DNA of 64,000 nt from Anaerolineaceae bacterium (GTDB lineage: Bacteria; Chloroflexota; Anaerolineae; Aggregatilineales; Phototrophicaceae): assembly GCA_020634135.1 (NCBI GenBank), contig JACKCG010000001.1:372001-436000 (forward strand), written 5' to 3'. Within the stretch, counting starts at the first letter, position 1; each line of letters opens with the position of its first letter. Of the stretch, positions 44,004 to 51,855 are shown piece after piece. A model generated the notes under the pieces. That model was not told where the DNA came from. It worked only from the letters and a program-made list of their open reading frames with translations, and did not search any database. The position numbers were made by a program, and so were the translations under genes.

Positions 44004-44486
44004 TCAACCCATTGCCAGAGCAAGTTGATCCTGCGAAGGGGGGACATGACCGCGCCACACTTCTTCGCCGTTGGCATTGAATACCACAAACTCCGGCGTA
44101 AAAGAAAAATCGAGGTTTTCCCGCAGGATACGGCCAAATTCACTGTGAATATCCACCCGCAGGATATTAAAATCCCCCTGGATGTCCGCAACGATGTCAT
44201 CTACAGCGGGGCGCGATGCCAGACAGCCAACACAGTAATTGCTGAAGAATTCCAGGAATGTTGGACGTCCATTGGCGAGCGTGGCGGCAGCCTCAGTGTA
44301 ACTGTTCACATCGCTCGTGCCGGGACGCAAGACAGTGTAGCCAACCACCATTACGGCTGCCAGGGCGATAACTGCGCCCAGGGTGGCACGCCACGCCACG
44401 CGCCGCCATCGCAGGATGATGAATGCCGCCAGCAGTACCAGCGCGCTGATCCAGAAAACTGAATATTGGTTAAAGAAACTGGTCAT
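44004..44486 (-). CDS. Membrane-anchored thioredoxin-like protein
   Basis: A 160-residue protein with two N-terminal transmembrane segments (about 10-26 and 34-54) and a thioredoxin domain outside. The redox pair is Cys85-Val-Gly-Cys88 in FSNYCVGCLA. The Pro of the cis loop is in SFTPEFVVFNANGEEVWR. Likely a thiol-disulphide reductant or cytochrome-maturation-like protein at the cell surface. It lies between an MBL hydrolase and the iPGM-like gene, with gaps of 3 and 9 nt. Confidence 0.85.
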   Translation of the reverse strand: MTSFFNQYSVFWISALVLLAAFIILRWRRVAWRATLGAVIALAAVMVVGYTVLRPGTSDVNSYTEAAATLANGRPTFLEFFSNYCVGCLASRPAVDDIVADIQGDFNILRVDIHSEFGRILRENLDFSFTPEFVVFNANGEEVWRGHVPPSQDQLALAMG

Positions 44487-44489
44487 CTT

Positions 44490-45149
44490 TTACTCAGCCG
44501 TATAGGTGTAGGAACGAATAAATTCATTGCTTGCCCGTTCCCGCCCGATGGTTGTAACATCCATGTGGCCGGGCAGCACCCGTACATTATCCCCCAATGG
44601 GAGCAGTTTTTCAAAGATGGAGCGCATCAGCACATCATAATCGCCGCCGGGCAGGTCGGTGCGCCCGATGCTCCCGGCGAACAGGCAGTCCCCGCTGAAG
44701 ACGATGCCCCCTGCGGGCATATAGAAACTGATGTGGCCGGGGGCATGGCCGGGCGTATACAGGGTTTCGAGCTTAATTGCACCCAGTTCGATGGCTTCCT
44801 GTTCAGTGGTTAACAACCTGTCGGGCGCGGCGGCTTCCGGGAACTCACGGCCAAAGAACATCAGCCCTTGCTGCGGAAGGCTTTCCAACAGCGGGATGCC
44901 GTCCGGGTGCAGCCAGAAAGGTGCGTCGGTGCGTTCTTTGAGTTCCTTGCTGGCGAGAATATGGTCGAAGTGGGCATGTGTCGCCAGAATCAGCTTGATC
45001 TGCCAGCCAGCATCCTGCGCGGTTTTGTGGATGAGCGGGGCGCTGTCCACCGGGTCAATCACCAGCGCCTCTTTGGTGTCTGTATCGGCTACGAGGTAGC
45101 AGTGAGTGGCTACCGGGCCGAGTGTGAGCATTTTGATTTCGATGGTCAT
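44490..45149 (-). CDS. MBL-fold hydrolase (glyoxalase II-like)
   Basis: A 219-residue MBL enzyme. Zinc motif THAHFDHI, then HAPGHISFY, FSGDCLFAGSIGRTDLPGG and VLPGHMDVTTIG, the YcbL/GloB pattern, probably a hydroxyacylglutathione-hydrolase-like thioesterase. The C-terminal glutathione domain of GloB is absent. Its ATG overlaps the murJ stop codon (ATGA), so translation is coupled. A longer frame to 45440 lies inside murJ and lacks similarity. Confidence 0.88.
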   Translation of the reverse strand: MTIEIKMLTLGPVATHCYLVADTDTKEALVIDPVDSAPLIHKTAQDAGWQIKLILATHAHFDHILASKELKERTDAPFWLHPDGIPLLESLPQQGLMFFGREFPEAAAPDRLLTTEQEAIELGAIKLETLYTPGHAPGHISFYMPAGGIVFSGDCLFAGSIGRTDLPGGDYDVLMRSIFEKLLPLGDNVRVLPGHMDVTTIGRERASNEFIRSYTYTAE

Positions 45150-46801
45150 GCCAGTCCTTGTGCTAATCGCCGCCGCAGTATAAGGTTGAGCAGGGTCTGT
45201 AATTCTTCCATTTTCATCAGGTAGGCCACTGCGACAAATACCAGCGCCCCGCCACCAACCTCTATACCAAGTTGTGCAATTGTGAAGATCAGCCCCCGGT
45301 TTGCCAGTCCCAGAGTATGCCATACCGCATCTATCAGGACAATCGCCAACGCCATCACCAGGCTGGCGGCAGTCGCCTTGAGTACCGTCCGGCCTATGGT
45401 CGCTTCTTCCGTGCCGTGCCAGCGCCGCCGCAGCAGCCATAATAGAACAAGGACTTCAAAGGCTACACCGCATGAGTTTGCCAGCGCCAGCCCGCCCACA
45501 TTGCCGGCATACGTTTGCAGGCTCAATAGGGGAAACACACTTGCGGTTGTATTGGCGACACGCATCATTTCGACTTGCCCGACATCACTCAACATGAGCG
45601 AGAGGGCCAGATTGATAGCCGCACCCCCCAATGCCGCGAACAGGGGAGTCAGCGTATCTTTATCGGCGTAGAAGCTGCGGGCGACAATTTCCAGTGCAGA
45701 GTGAACGACCAGCCCGAGCGCGAAGAAACGCAGCGTGCTGTAGACCAGCGCGGAGGCCGATGCATCGAATGCGCCGCGCTCCAGCAGGCTGATAAGTGGC
45801 TGTCCAATAACGATCAGGCCAACCGCCGCCGGAATTGTAGCGACAAAGATAAACCGCAGCGCCCCGGACATCGCGGCGCGTTTGCCGGTTTCGTCGCCCA
45901 ATTCGCTTAGGGCGGCCAGTGTAGGGAAAATCACCGTCCCCATCGCCGTGCCGATCAGTGTTTCGGGAATCTGCATCAGCCGCCAGCCCCAGTCAAGGGC
46001 GCTGACTGCGCCGACGCCCAGACGCGACGCGATATTGTTCATCACCAGGAAGTTCAGGCTAAACACGCCCAGTCCGGCGACACGCGGGAGCATCAGCCTG
46101 ATGACGCGCCACATGACCGGGTCGCGCAGGCCGAGTTCCGGCCACCACCGTGCCTTGAAGTGAATCAGCCCCGGCACTTGTATCCCAAAGTGAAGCCCGG
46201 CGCCTAGCACCGCCCCCAGCGCGATACCCTGTACGCCTAGCGGCTTAAGCAGGAAGATCACGCCGAAGAGAATGCCGAGGTCGAACATGATTGGGGCAAG
46301 GGCCGGCAGCAAAAAGTGGTTATGGCTGTTAAGGATACCCATCGAAATACCGCTTACTGAGAAGATCAGCGTTCCAACCAGCAGAATTCGCATGAGTTGA
46401 GCGGTCTGCTCGATTCCCGCTGGCGTGAAACCGGGGGCGACGCTCGCTGCGATGGGATTGGCGAACACGAACACAACGGCGCTTGCGATGAGCGTGGCGG
46501 TGAAAATCGTGTTGATAACGTGTGTAGCGGTACGCCACGCTTTTTCGGTGTCTCCCTGTGCCAGGAAACCGGCGAAGACCGGAATGAAGGCGTGTGCGAG
46601 CGCCCCGCCCGAGATCAGTGTGAAGATCAGTTCCGGTACACGGTTAGCCGTGACAAATGTATCCCATTCCGAGCCAACGCCGACTCGATTGGCGATGATG
46701 AAGGTCTGCGCGAGGCTGATCGCTTTCGCGGTGCCGAAGGCCAGCATAACGGTGAGGGTGGATCGGGCGATCTGGCGGGTGCGTGGGGTCTGGTCGGTCA
46801 T
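45146..46801 (-). CDS. murJ: Lipid II flippase MurJ
   Basis: A 551-residue MOP-superfamily transporter with about 14 helices that flips lipid II for peptidoglycan synthesis. The N terminus ARSTLTVMLAFGTAKAISLAQTFIIANRVG and segments such as LISGGALAHAFIPVFAGFLA and RGAFDASASALVYSTLRFFALG are typical. Upstream is the C39 peptidase gene at 8 nt and downstream the MBL gene overlaps by 4 nt. It probably serves with the ftsW/pbp cluster at 55937-58671. Confidence 0.93.
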   Translation of the reverse strand: MTDQTPRTRQIARSTLTVMLAFGTAKAISLAQTFIIANRVGVGSEWDTFVTANRVPELIFTLISGGALAHAFIPVFAGFLAQGDTEKAWRTATHVINTIFTATLIASAVVFVFANPIAASVAPGFTPAGIEQTAQLMRILLVGTLIFSVSGISMGILNSHNHFLLPALAPIMFDLGILFGVIFLLKPLGVQGIALGAVLGAGLHFGIQVPGLIHFKARWWPELGLRDPVMWRVIRLMLPRVAGLGVFSLNFLVMNNIASRLGVGAVSALDWGWRLMQIPETLIGTAMGTVIFPTLAALSELGDETGKRAAMSGALRFIFVATIPAAVGLIVIGQPLISLLERGAFDASASALVYSTLRFFALGLVVHSALEIVARSFYADKDTLTPLFAALGGAAINLALSLMLSDVGQVEMMRVANTTASVFPLLSLQTYAGNVGGLALANSCGVAFEVLVLLWLLRRRWHGTEEATIGRTVLKATAASLVMALAIVLIDAVWHTLGLANRGLIFTIAQLGIEVGGGALVFVAVAYLMKMEELQTLLNLILRRRLAQGLA

Positions 46802-46809
46802 CGGGTGTC

Positions 46810-48225
46810 CTATAGATTCAGCGCATCCAGTGCGGTCTGGGCGTCGCTGTAGCCGGGATTATGCTGCAAAGCCTGGCGAAAGGCGCTGGCGGCCTGGGCG
46901 GTTTCTCCCTGTGCGGCCAGGACGCGGCCTTTCCAGTAATAGGTTTCTTCCACGTATTCCCCGCCGTTGTTCAGGTTGGCGTTGACGAGCGCCATCACCT
47001 CATCGTAGCGCCCCAGTTCGTAATACGCCTCGAAAGGGCCGAATGTGTAGAGTGTGATGCGCCAGGGAACGCCGACCCGCCGAGCCTGATCGTAAGCAGC
47101 GGCGGCTTCGGTGTACTGCCCCAGCCGCACATACGACGAGCCGATATTGTACCAGGCGAAGCCGTCCGCCGGGTTGCGTTGAGCCTCTGCGCGGGCAGTT
47201 TCCAGGGCATGTTCTGCTGCGCCCTGGGGATCAGCCCAATCGCCCAGAATATCGCGCACTTTGTTTTCATCGGCTTGTTGGTAGATGACGATGAAAGTGC
47301 GATTGAAGTCCTGCCAGTTTTCGTCAAGTGTTGTGTAGGATTCGGCCAATCCCTCGCCGTTTTCGCCTGTCCCCAGGAAACTGTCGTAGAGGTAAAATAC
47401 CTGGAGCGCGTCGTCATATCCTACAATCGTCTGGTAATGTCCAAGCCAGTCGTAACCTTCCGGCATATAACCGGTTTCGATCACCACTGGGAAGTCGTTG
47501 GCGAGGAACTGCTTAATCAGGTCGGTCGTGCCGCCGATGCGCGAAATTGCCCGAACGCCGGTACGCTCATTTACGAAGGAGACCATCTCCCAGGGATTGA
47601 CATTTTTATCTTCCTTATCTGGTTTTAGATAAGAGGCTGCGACCTCCTGGCCTTCCTGCCAGCCAAAGTAACTCAACGCCATCGTGATATTGGCCGGGCC
47701 ACAGTTATTCCAGGTCTGTTTAGTGTGACGGAAGCCGTATAACCGGGCTGAAACCGGGTAGACTCGCTCGGCGATTGTAACGGCCTCCGGCGTGGGTTCT
47801 TGCGCTGCCTCAGTCGGAAGTGGGGTGGCGGGCATCACGGTGATTTCAACCGTTGGGAGCGGCGTCGGAGTAGGGGGTAGTATGTCTATTGGCTCGGCAG
47901 TGGCCTCGGCTGTCCGCTCAATATTCAGGGCTGGCCCAGCCAGTAAATCAGCTGGGGATATGCCATCAGCACCTTCGTCAGGGTTCGGTGTAGGTAGGGT
48001 ATCCCCGGCTGCCGGACGCGGTGGCATGAACAGCTCCATGAATGGGGCAATCCCCAGAACACGCTCCTGCTGGCCGGGTGTGAGCACACTGCGAAAAATC
48101 ACGACTCCGGTGATTGCGCCTACAATCCCTAAAATGAAGACACCCACCACAATCCACAGCAAAAGACGCGGTGGGGGTGCGACCCCCTCATCATAATATT
48201 CGTGTGATTCCGGGTTTTCCTGCAT
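46810..48225 (-). CDS. Membrane-anchored C39-like cysteine peptidase with TPR
   Basis: A 471-residue protein. Residues 20-45 are a transmembrane anchor, then a long Pro/Thr/Glu linker. A C39-like papain fold (about 165-320) has the nucleophile Cys175 in WNNCGPANI, His263 in GHYQTIVGYD and an Asp after it. At least three TPR units follow (about 335-470, for example AWYNIGSSYVRLGQYTEAAAAY). The C39 part would be outside the cell. Such proteins cleave leader peptides or surface substrates; the target is unknown. It precedes murJ by 8 nt. Confidence 0.85.
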   Translation of the reverse strand: MQENPESHEYYDEGVAPPPRLLLWIVVGVFILGIVGAITGVVIFRSVLTPGQQERVLGIAPFMELFMPPRPAAGDTLPTPNPDEGADGISPADLLAGPALNIERTAEATAEPIDILPPTPTPLPTVEITVMPATPLPTEAAQEPTPEAVTIAERVYPVSARLYGFRHTKQTWNNCGPANITMALSYFGWQEGQEVAASYLKPDKEDKNVNPWEMVSFVNERTGVRAISRIGGTTDLIKQFLANDFPVVIETGYMPEGYDWLGHYQTIVGYDDALQVFYLYDSFLGTGENGEGLAESYTTLDENWQDFNRTFIVIYQQADENKVRDILGDWADPQGAAEHALETARAEAQRNPADGFAWYNIGSSYVRLGQYTEAAAAYDQARRVGVPWRITLYTFGPFEAYYELGRYDEVMALVNANLNNGGEYVEETYYWKGRVLAAQGETAQAASAFRQALQHNPGYSDAQTALDALNL

Positions 48226-48542
48226 AAGGTGGTAACTCCCTCTCCTGCTTCCAGTCTCCAGAGCGCCTATTTATACCATAGGGTGGCATGACTGGCTGTT
48301 AGTTCATCATGAGAAATCGAGGTTTAATCCTACTATAAAGCGCGAATCCTGCCTAGATTTCCTTCAGTGTGCCACATTCCACCGCTTCTGTCGCCCACGT
48401 TTGCCGGGCGATTGCCTGACTTTTACGCTTATTTACCCATTTAAGCCAGATTTAAGGCTTATTTGAGTCGGTGTTTAAGCAAGCGAGGCGCATTTGTCCT
48501 ATCGTAATGAATGTGTTCGATGATGAAGTGGAGATAACCACA
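48226..48542. other. Divergent regulatory region with direct repeats
   Basis: 317 nt between the divergent C39-peptidase gene and the ApbE cassette. It holds the direct-repeat operator at 48440-48479. A TATCGT at 48500-48505 could be the -10 of the + strand cassette. The rest holds no recognisable gene. Confidence 0.5.
48440..48479. promoter_or_regulatory. OmpR/PhoB-type direct-repeat operator
   Basis: TTTAAG occurs at 48440 and 48451, TTTGAG at 48462 and TTTAAG at 48474, that is at 11, 11 and 12 nt pitch. The same hexamer at 11-nt pitch occurs in the promoter of the two-component operon at 54054-54070. Tandem boxes one helical turn apart are the usual target of OmpR/PhoB-type regulators. 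Here they could control the + strand cassette, the minus C39 gene, or both. Confidence 0.6.
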
Positions 48543-48965
48543 ATGGCAGCAAAACCAGACCGTGCGCGTAAACTGATCGTCAGAACCGCTCTTGCGACCA
48601 GCAGCACGATTGCGACCCTGGTCGGCGCGCAGAATCTCGCCATGCTGGACGCCAACCGCTTCCAACAGGAAGCTGCTCTGTCGCCCGATGAAATTGCAAT
48701 AGCACCGACAACCACCCTGACCGGTGCGCCCGGTGAGACCGGGGCCATTATTCAGCAGGCCGCCCCAAGCATCATAATTTTGCGCACTGCCGGGCAAGCT
48801 CAAAGCCAATCACAATCTGCCTCGTCACAGTCGTTCAGTGCGCCTGCGTCGAGGAATATCCTGCCGCCTAACCCAGTAGAATTAGCCGCACCCCCGCCAC
48901 AGATCGTGACACAGCCGGTTACTGTCTTCCAATCCGCCCCCCAGCGCACCCGGTCTTCACGATGA
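48543..48965 (+). CDS. Small exported or anchored protein of unknown function
   Basis: A 140-residue protein with an N-terminal positively charged segment and a weak hydrophobic stretch (about 11-32, LIVRTALATSSTIATLVGA), then a region rich in Ala, Pro, Gln and Ser, including repeated SQSQSAS, with Arg at the end. No family recognised. The start at 48543 has GGAG 9 nt upstream; the frame also opens at 48471. Its stop overlaps the ApbE start (ATGA), so it is coupled to ApbE and may be its partner. Confidence 0.65.
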   Translation: MAAKPDRARKLIVRTALATSSTIATLVGAQNLAMLDANRFQQEAALSPDEIAIAPTTTLTGAPGETGAIIQQAAPSIIILRTAGQAQSQSQSASSQSFSAPASRNILPPNPVELAAPPPQIVTQPVTVFQSAPQRTRSSR

Positions 48966-49888
48966 TGGACTTATATTATGTCCACTTCAAGGCGATGGGT
49001 TGCCATGTCACCGTGCAATTTGAAAGCGAAATGGGGAATGCCGATCCCTTAGCCCGGTTAGCAACGCAGGTCGAGGCGATAGAAGACAGGCTCTCCCGTT
49101 TTCGCCCGGAAAGCGAGCTGATGCGCCTGAATGCCCAGGCAGGGCAGTGGGTTACAGTAAGCGATCTATTGTTCTCCGCCATTCACGCCGCCAAACATGC
49201 CGCTCGTTTAACTGATGGCCTGTATAACCCGTTAGTGCTGCCCGCAATGATCGCCAATGGCTATGACCGCAGCTTTGAACAAGTCGGACTGCCTTTAGCT
49301 CAATCGCCTCTTCCCGCTGCTGACTGGCGGCAGATTGGGATCAATGTACGAACTCACGAGGTCTGCGTACCGCAAGGAAGCGCGATTGACCTGGGTGGCA
49401 CTGGCAAGGGTTGGACAGCCGCACGGATTGCCGATGAACTGGCACAGCATGGCGCGTGCCTGGTGAACTTTGGCGGGGATATGGCGGTGCGGGGCGCGCC
49501 GCGTGGCCTGCCGGGCTGGGACATTGAGATTGAGGACCCGCTGAATGGGGAGGCGCTTGCGTCGCTTTCATTGCACAGCGGTTCAATCGCGACCAGCGGT
49601 GTGGATTACCGGCGCTGGAGGACGGTGGACGGGCGCAGTTTCCACCACATCCTCGACCCACTAACCGGGCTGCCTGCTGAGACCGACATCCTGGCAGCGA
49701 CGATCATTCACCCTCATGCACCCACAGCGGAGGCCTACGCCAAAGCGGTGATTTTGAAAGGCAGCATGGACGGCCTGAGTTGGCTGAATAATCAGTGGAA
49801 CACCGCCGGCCTGATTGTCCGGCACGATGGCGAAGTACAGGCTACCTCGAATTTTGGACCCTATATCAATGAAAGGACAGTATCATGA
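48962..49888 (+). CDS. apbE: ApbE-family FAD:protein FMN transferase
   Basis: A 308-residue enzyme that covalently attaches FMN to Thr residues of target proteins. Seen are the Mg/FAD motifs IDLGGTGKGW, VNFGGDMAVRG, SIATSGVDYRRW and HHILDPLTGLPAE. Unlike many ApbE proteins it has no signal peptide or lipobox. It lies between the small protein and an SH3 protein, each overlapping by 4 nt (ATGA), and is followed by a heme membrane protein, as in flavin-based extracellular electron-transfer loci. The acceptor protein is not identified. Confidence 0.93.
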   Translation: MMDLYYVHFKAMGCHVTVQFESEMGNADPLARLATQVEAIEDRLSRFRPESELMRLNAQAGQWVTVSDLLFSAIHAAKHAARLTDGLYNPLVLPAMIANGYDRSFEQVGLPLAQSPLPAADWRQIGINVRTHEVCVPQGSAIDLGGTGKGWTAARIADELAQHGACLVNFGGDMAVRGAPRGLPGWDIEIEDPLNGEALASLSLHSGSIATSGVDYRRWRTVDGRSFHHILDPLTGLPAETDILAATIIHPHAPTAEAYAKAVILKGSMDGLSWLNNQWNTAGLIVRHDGEVQATSNFGPYINERTVS

Positions 49889-51003
49889 AGTTTTCGGTTC
49901 TCATCCTCATTCTCTTAGGGCTGGCAATCGCATTGCCGGTCGCCGCGCAAGACAACAGTATCATTACACTGGATGACAGCTCACCCGCGATCAATGTGGT
50001 AATCACCCTCCCGCCCGATACGACGGGGAGCATCGCGTTGAATTTCGCCTCAGCGTCCATCACCTTGACCGACGGCGTCGGTAGCACCGTGTTCCATGCG
50101 GCTGACCAGCGGTTGCACGCTCTGGAATTGAATATCGCCCCCAACAGTGGTTCTCATACCCTGACCGTGGAACGGTTACCAGGTGTGGCACAGGCGCAGG
50201 TGAGTGTGACAGCGCTGCCTGAATTGACGCAGCTTGTGGCAACGACTCTGGTGGATGGAAATACGTTGACCCTGAACCAGGAAGCGGCGCTCAATCTGAC
50301 GCCGGCCAATCCCGGCGGTACGATGACTGTGAATGTCCCACAAGGCACAACCGGCCTGGTGAGTGCGACTTTCCCCGGCGCATCTGCGACCAGTCAGCTA
50401 GTGGATGCCAGCGGCGTGGTGATGGCTGAATCCTTCGGCGGGCAGGTTGACAGCATTAACTATGTCGTGGATGGGGGGGATTACTACGTGACTATTCTGG
50501 GCAATGGCCTGGCTGATGCCGTAGTTGCCGGAGTCGGCGTTGCCTCCGCCCTTGAAAACAATTTCACAGTTCTGCAAGTACCGGATGCCCAGGCAGCGAC
50601 AAATGAAATGGTCAGCAATACGGCAGATTGCAGCGCGACTGTGAACGTGAGTTCGATTAATCTGCGTACAGGTCCCGGCACGGGCTACAGCGTGACAGGC
50701 TATGGCTACCGGAATGAGGTTTTCCCGGTAGGTGGTCGTAACCCGGAAAACTCCTGGATCGTCATTGGCACAGATTCCGGTTCAGCCTGGATGTCGCTGG
50801 GTGGGTCGGATTTGAGTGGAGCGTGCGACACTCTGGCAATCTACAATATCCCGCTGCGTAACGCGCAACCGGCGCAGATCGTGGTCGTGCCACAGCAGTC
50901 CCAGCAGGTTCAATCGCAGCAGTCTTCCAGCTACTATGGCGAGCATGATGATGACCATGATGACCATGATGACGATCACGGAGAAGGCGATCACGACGAC
51001 TAA
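49885..51003 (+). CDS. Secreted SH3 protein with a His/Asp-rich metal-binding tail
   Basis: A 372-residue protein with a signal peptide (about 1-21, ending VAAQ). Residues 25-235 are two similar beta-rich stretches of about 100 residues (ITLPPDTTGSIALNF and VNVPQGTTGLVSATF begin matching motifs). An SH3 domain follows (about 248-315, SINLRTGPGTGYSV) flanked by Cys249 and Cys314. The last 20 residues contain 5 His, 11 Asp and 2 Glu. The tail is likely to bind Ni, Zn, Cu or Fe. The start overlaps the apbE stop. Confidence 0.8.
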   Translation: MKFSVLILILLGLAIALPVAAQDNSIITLDDSSPAINVVITLPPDTTGSIALNFASASITLTDGVGSTVFHAADQRLHALELNIAPNSGSHTLTVERLPGVAQAQVSVTALPELTQLVATTLVDGNTLTLNQEAALNLTPANPGGTMTVNVPQGTTGLVSATFPGASATSQLVDASGVVMAESFGGQVDSINYVVDGGDYYVTILGNGLADAVVAGVGVASALENNFTVLQVPDAQAATNEMVSNTADCSATVNVSSINLRTGPGTGYSVTGYGYRNEVFPVGGRNPENSWIVIGTDSGSAWMSLGGSDLSGACDTLAIYNIPLRNAQPAQIVVVPQQSQQVQSQQSSSYYGEHDDDHDDHDDDHGEGDHDD

Positions 51004-51026
51004 GCGGTAATAACACGATTTCCGAT

Positions 51027-51052
51027 GAGGGGGCATTAGCCCCCTCTTTTCT
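51027..51052 (+). terminator. Terminator or attenuator between the SH3 and heme genes
   Basis: GAGGGGGC (51027-51034) and GCCCCCTC (51039-51046) with loop ATTA are followed by TTTTCT. It lies between two same-strand genes, so it may reduce expression of the heme membrane protein gene relative to the upstream genes. Confidence 0.8.
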
Positions 51053-51096
51053 CCCGTAACGAAACACCTTGATTATATAACCTGGGGTTACTCCGA

Positions 51097-51786
51097 ATGG
51101 ACAAGTCAACAAAGTGGATGGATATTATCGTCGTCATTTTCAGCCTGGTCATTGTGATTGTATCCGGGTGGGTGATGGCGCAAAATGGCGCATTCGGGCT
51201 TGCGCTTGATGCCGACAGCAAGCTTTCCTGGCACCTGGTACGCTCATCAGGCATTGTAGCCTATGTGCTGCTGACGGCCTCAACCGTGTGGGGACTGTTC
51301 ATCAGCAGTCAGTTCGTCAAGGACTGGTCACCCGGCCCGGTTTCGCTGACGATGCACAGCACCATTTCCTGGATGGCATTATTGTTAGGGCTGGCACATG
51401 GTTTGCTGCTGATGTTTGACAGCTACTTCACCTATACCCTGGGCGATATTTTCATCCCATTCACCGGACCCTATCGTCCTGAAGTTGTCGGGCTGGGTAC
51501 ACTCGCGTTTTGGCTGATTATCCTTATCAGCCTGAGCTTTCCTCTCAAAAAACGCCTGGGACATAAGAACTGGAAGCGGCTGCACTATGTGAGCTATATC
51601 GCTTTTGGTCTGGTATCAGCGCATGGCCTGTTCGCCGGAACTGAAGGAACGCACCTGGGTTTTCAGGCGTTGGTTGGGGTTGGGGTAGCGCTGGTGCTGA
51701 TCCTGCTGGGCATCCGTATGGGAAGAGACAATAGTAAAACCCATTCGTCAGCGCCACACGCAAAACGCGAGGCGATCCGATCATAG
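51097..51786 (+). CDS. Ferric-reductase-like transmembrane heme protein
   Basis: A 229-residue protein with about six helices. Intramembrane histidines are His87 (MHSTISW), His101 (AHGLLLM), His163 (LHYVSY) and His176 (SAHGLF), the two pairs expected of a di-heme ferric-reductase-like (YedZ/MsrQ) domain. His46 is an additional candidate. It should pass electrons across the membrane. With ApbE close upstream, an electron path from quinol or NAD(P)H to an external flavin or metal carrier is plausible. It is convergent with the histidine kinase gene. Confidence 0.85.
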   Translation: MDKSTKWMDIIVVIFSLVIVIVSGWVMAQNGAFGLALDADSKLSWHLVRSSGIVAYVLLTASTVWGLFISSQFVKDWSPGPVSLTMHSTISWMALLLGLAHGLLLMFDSYFTYTLGDIFIPFTGPYRPEVVGLGTLAFWLIILISLSFPLKKRLGHKNWKRLHYVSYIAFGLVSAHGLFAGTEGTHLGFQALVGVGVALVLILLGIRMGRDNSKTHSSAPHAKREAIRS

Positions 51787-51823
51787 ACAAGCAAGGCGGG
51801 GATCAGGCAAGCATGTACAGGTG

Positions 51824-51850
51824 AACAGGGAGCGCTTATATCTCCCTGTT
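51824..51850. terminator. Hairpin between convergent genes
   Basis: AACAGGGAG (51824-51832) and CTCCCTGTT (51842-51850) form a 9-bp stem with a 9-nt loop. It sits between the heme protein gene and the kinase gene and probably terminates both; T tracts are short. Confidence 0.65.
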
Positions 51851-51855
51851 TGCGA

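Noticed and set aside
44490..45440. Longer MBL protein starting at 45440
   Set aside because: The additional 97 residues lie inside murJ in another frame. The ATG at 45149 overlaps the murJ stop and starts the conserved domain.
50377..50394. GASATS (residues 165-170 of the SH3 protein) as an FMN attachment site
   Set aside because: It only loosely resembles known flavinylation motifs and lies in a beta-rich domain unlike the FMN-binding domain.
50941..51000. GAT/CAT-rich stretch as a CRISPR-like or regulatory repeat
   Set aside because: It lies inside the SH3 protein gene in frame and encodes the His/Asp tail.
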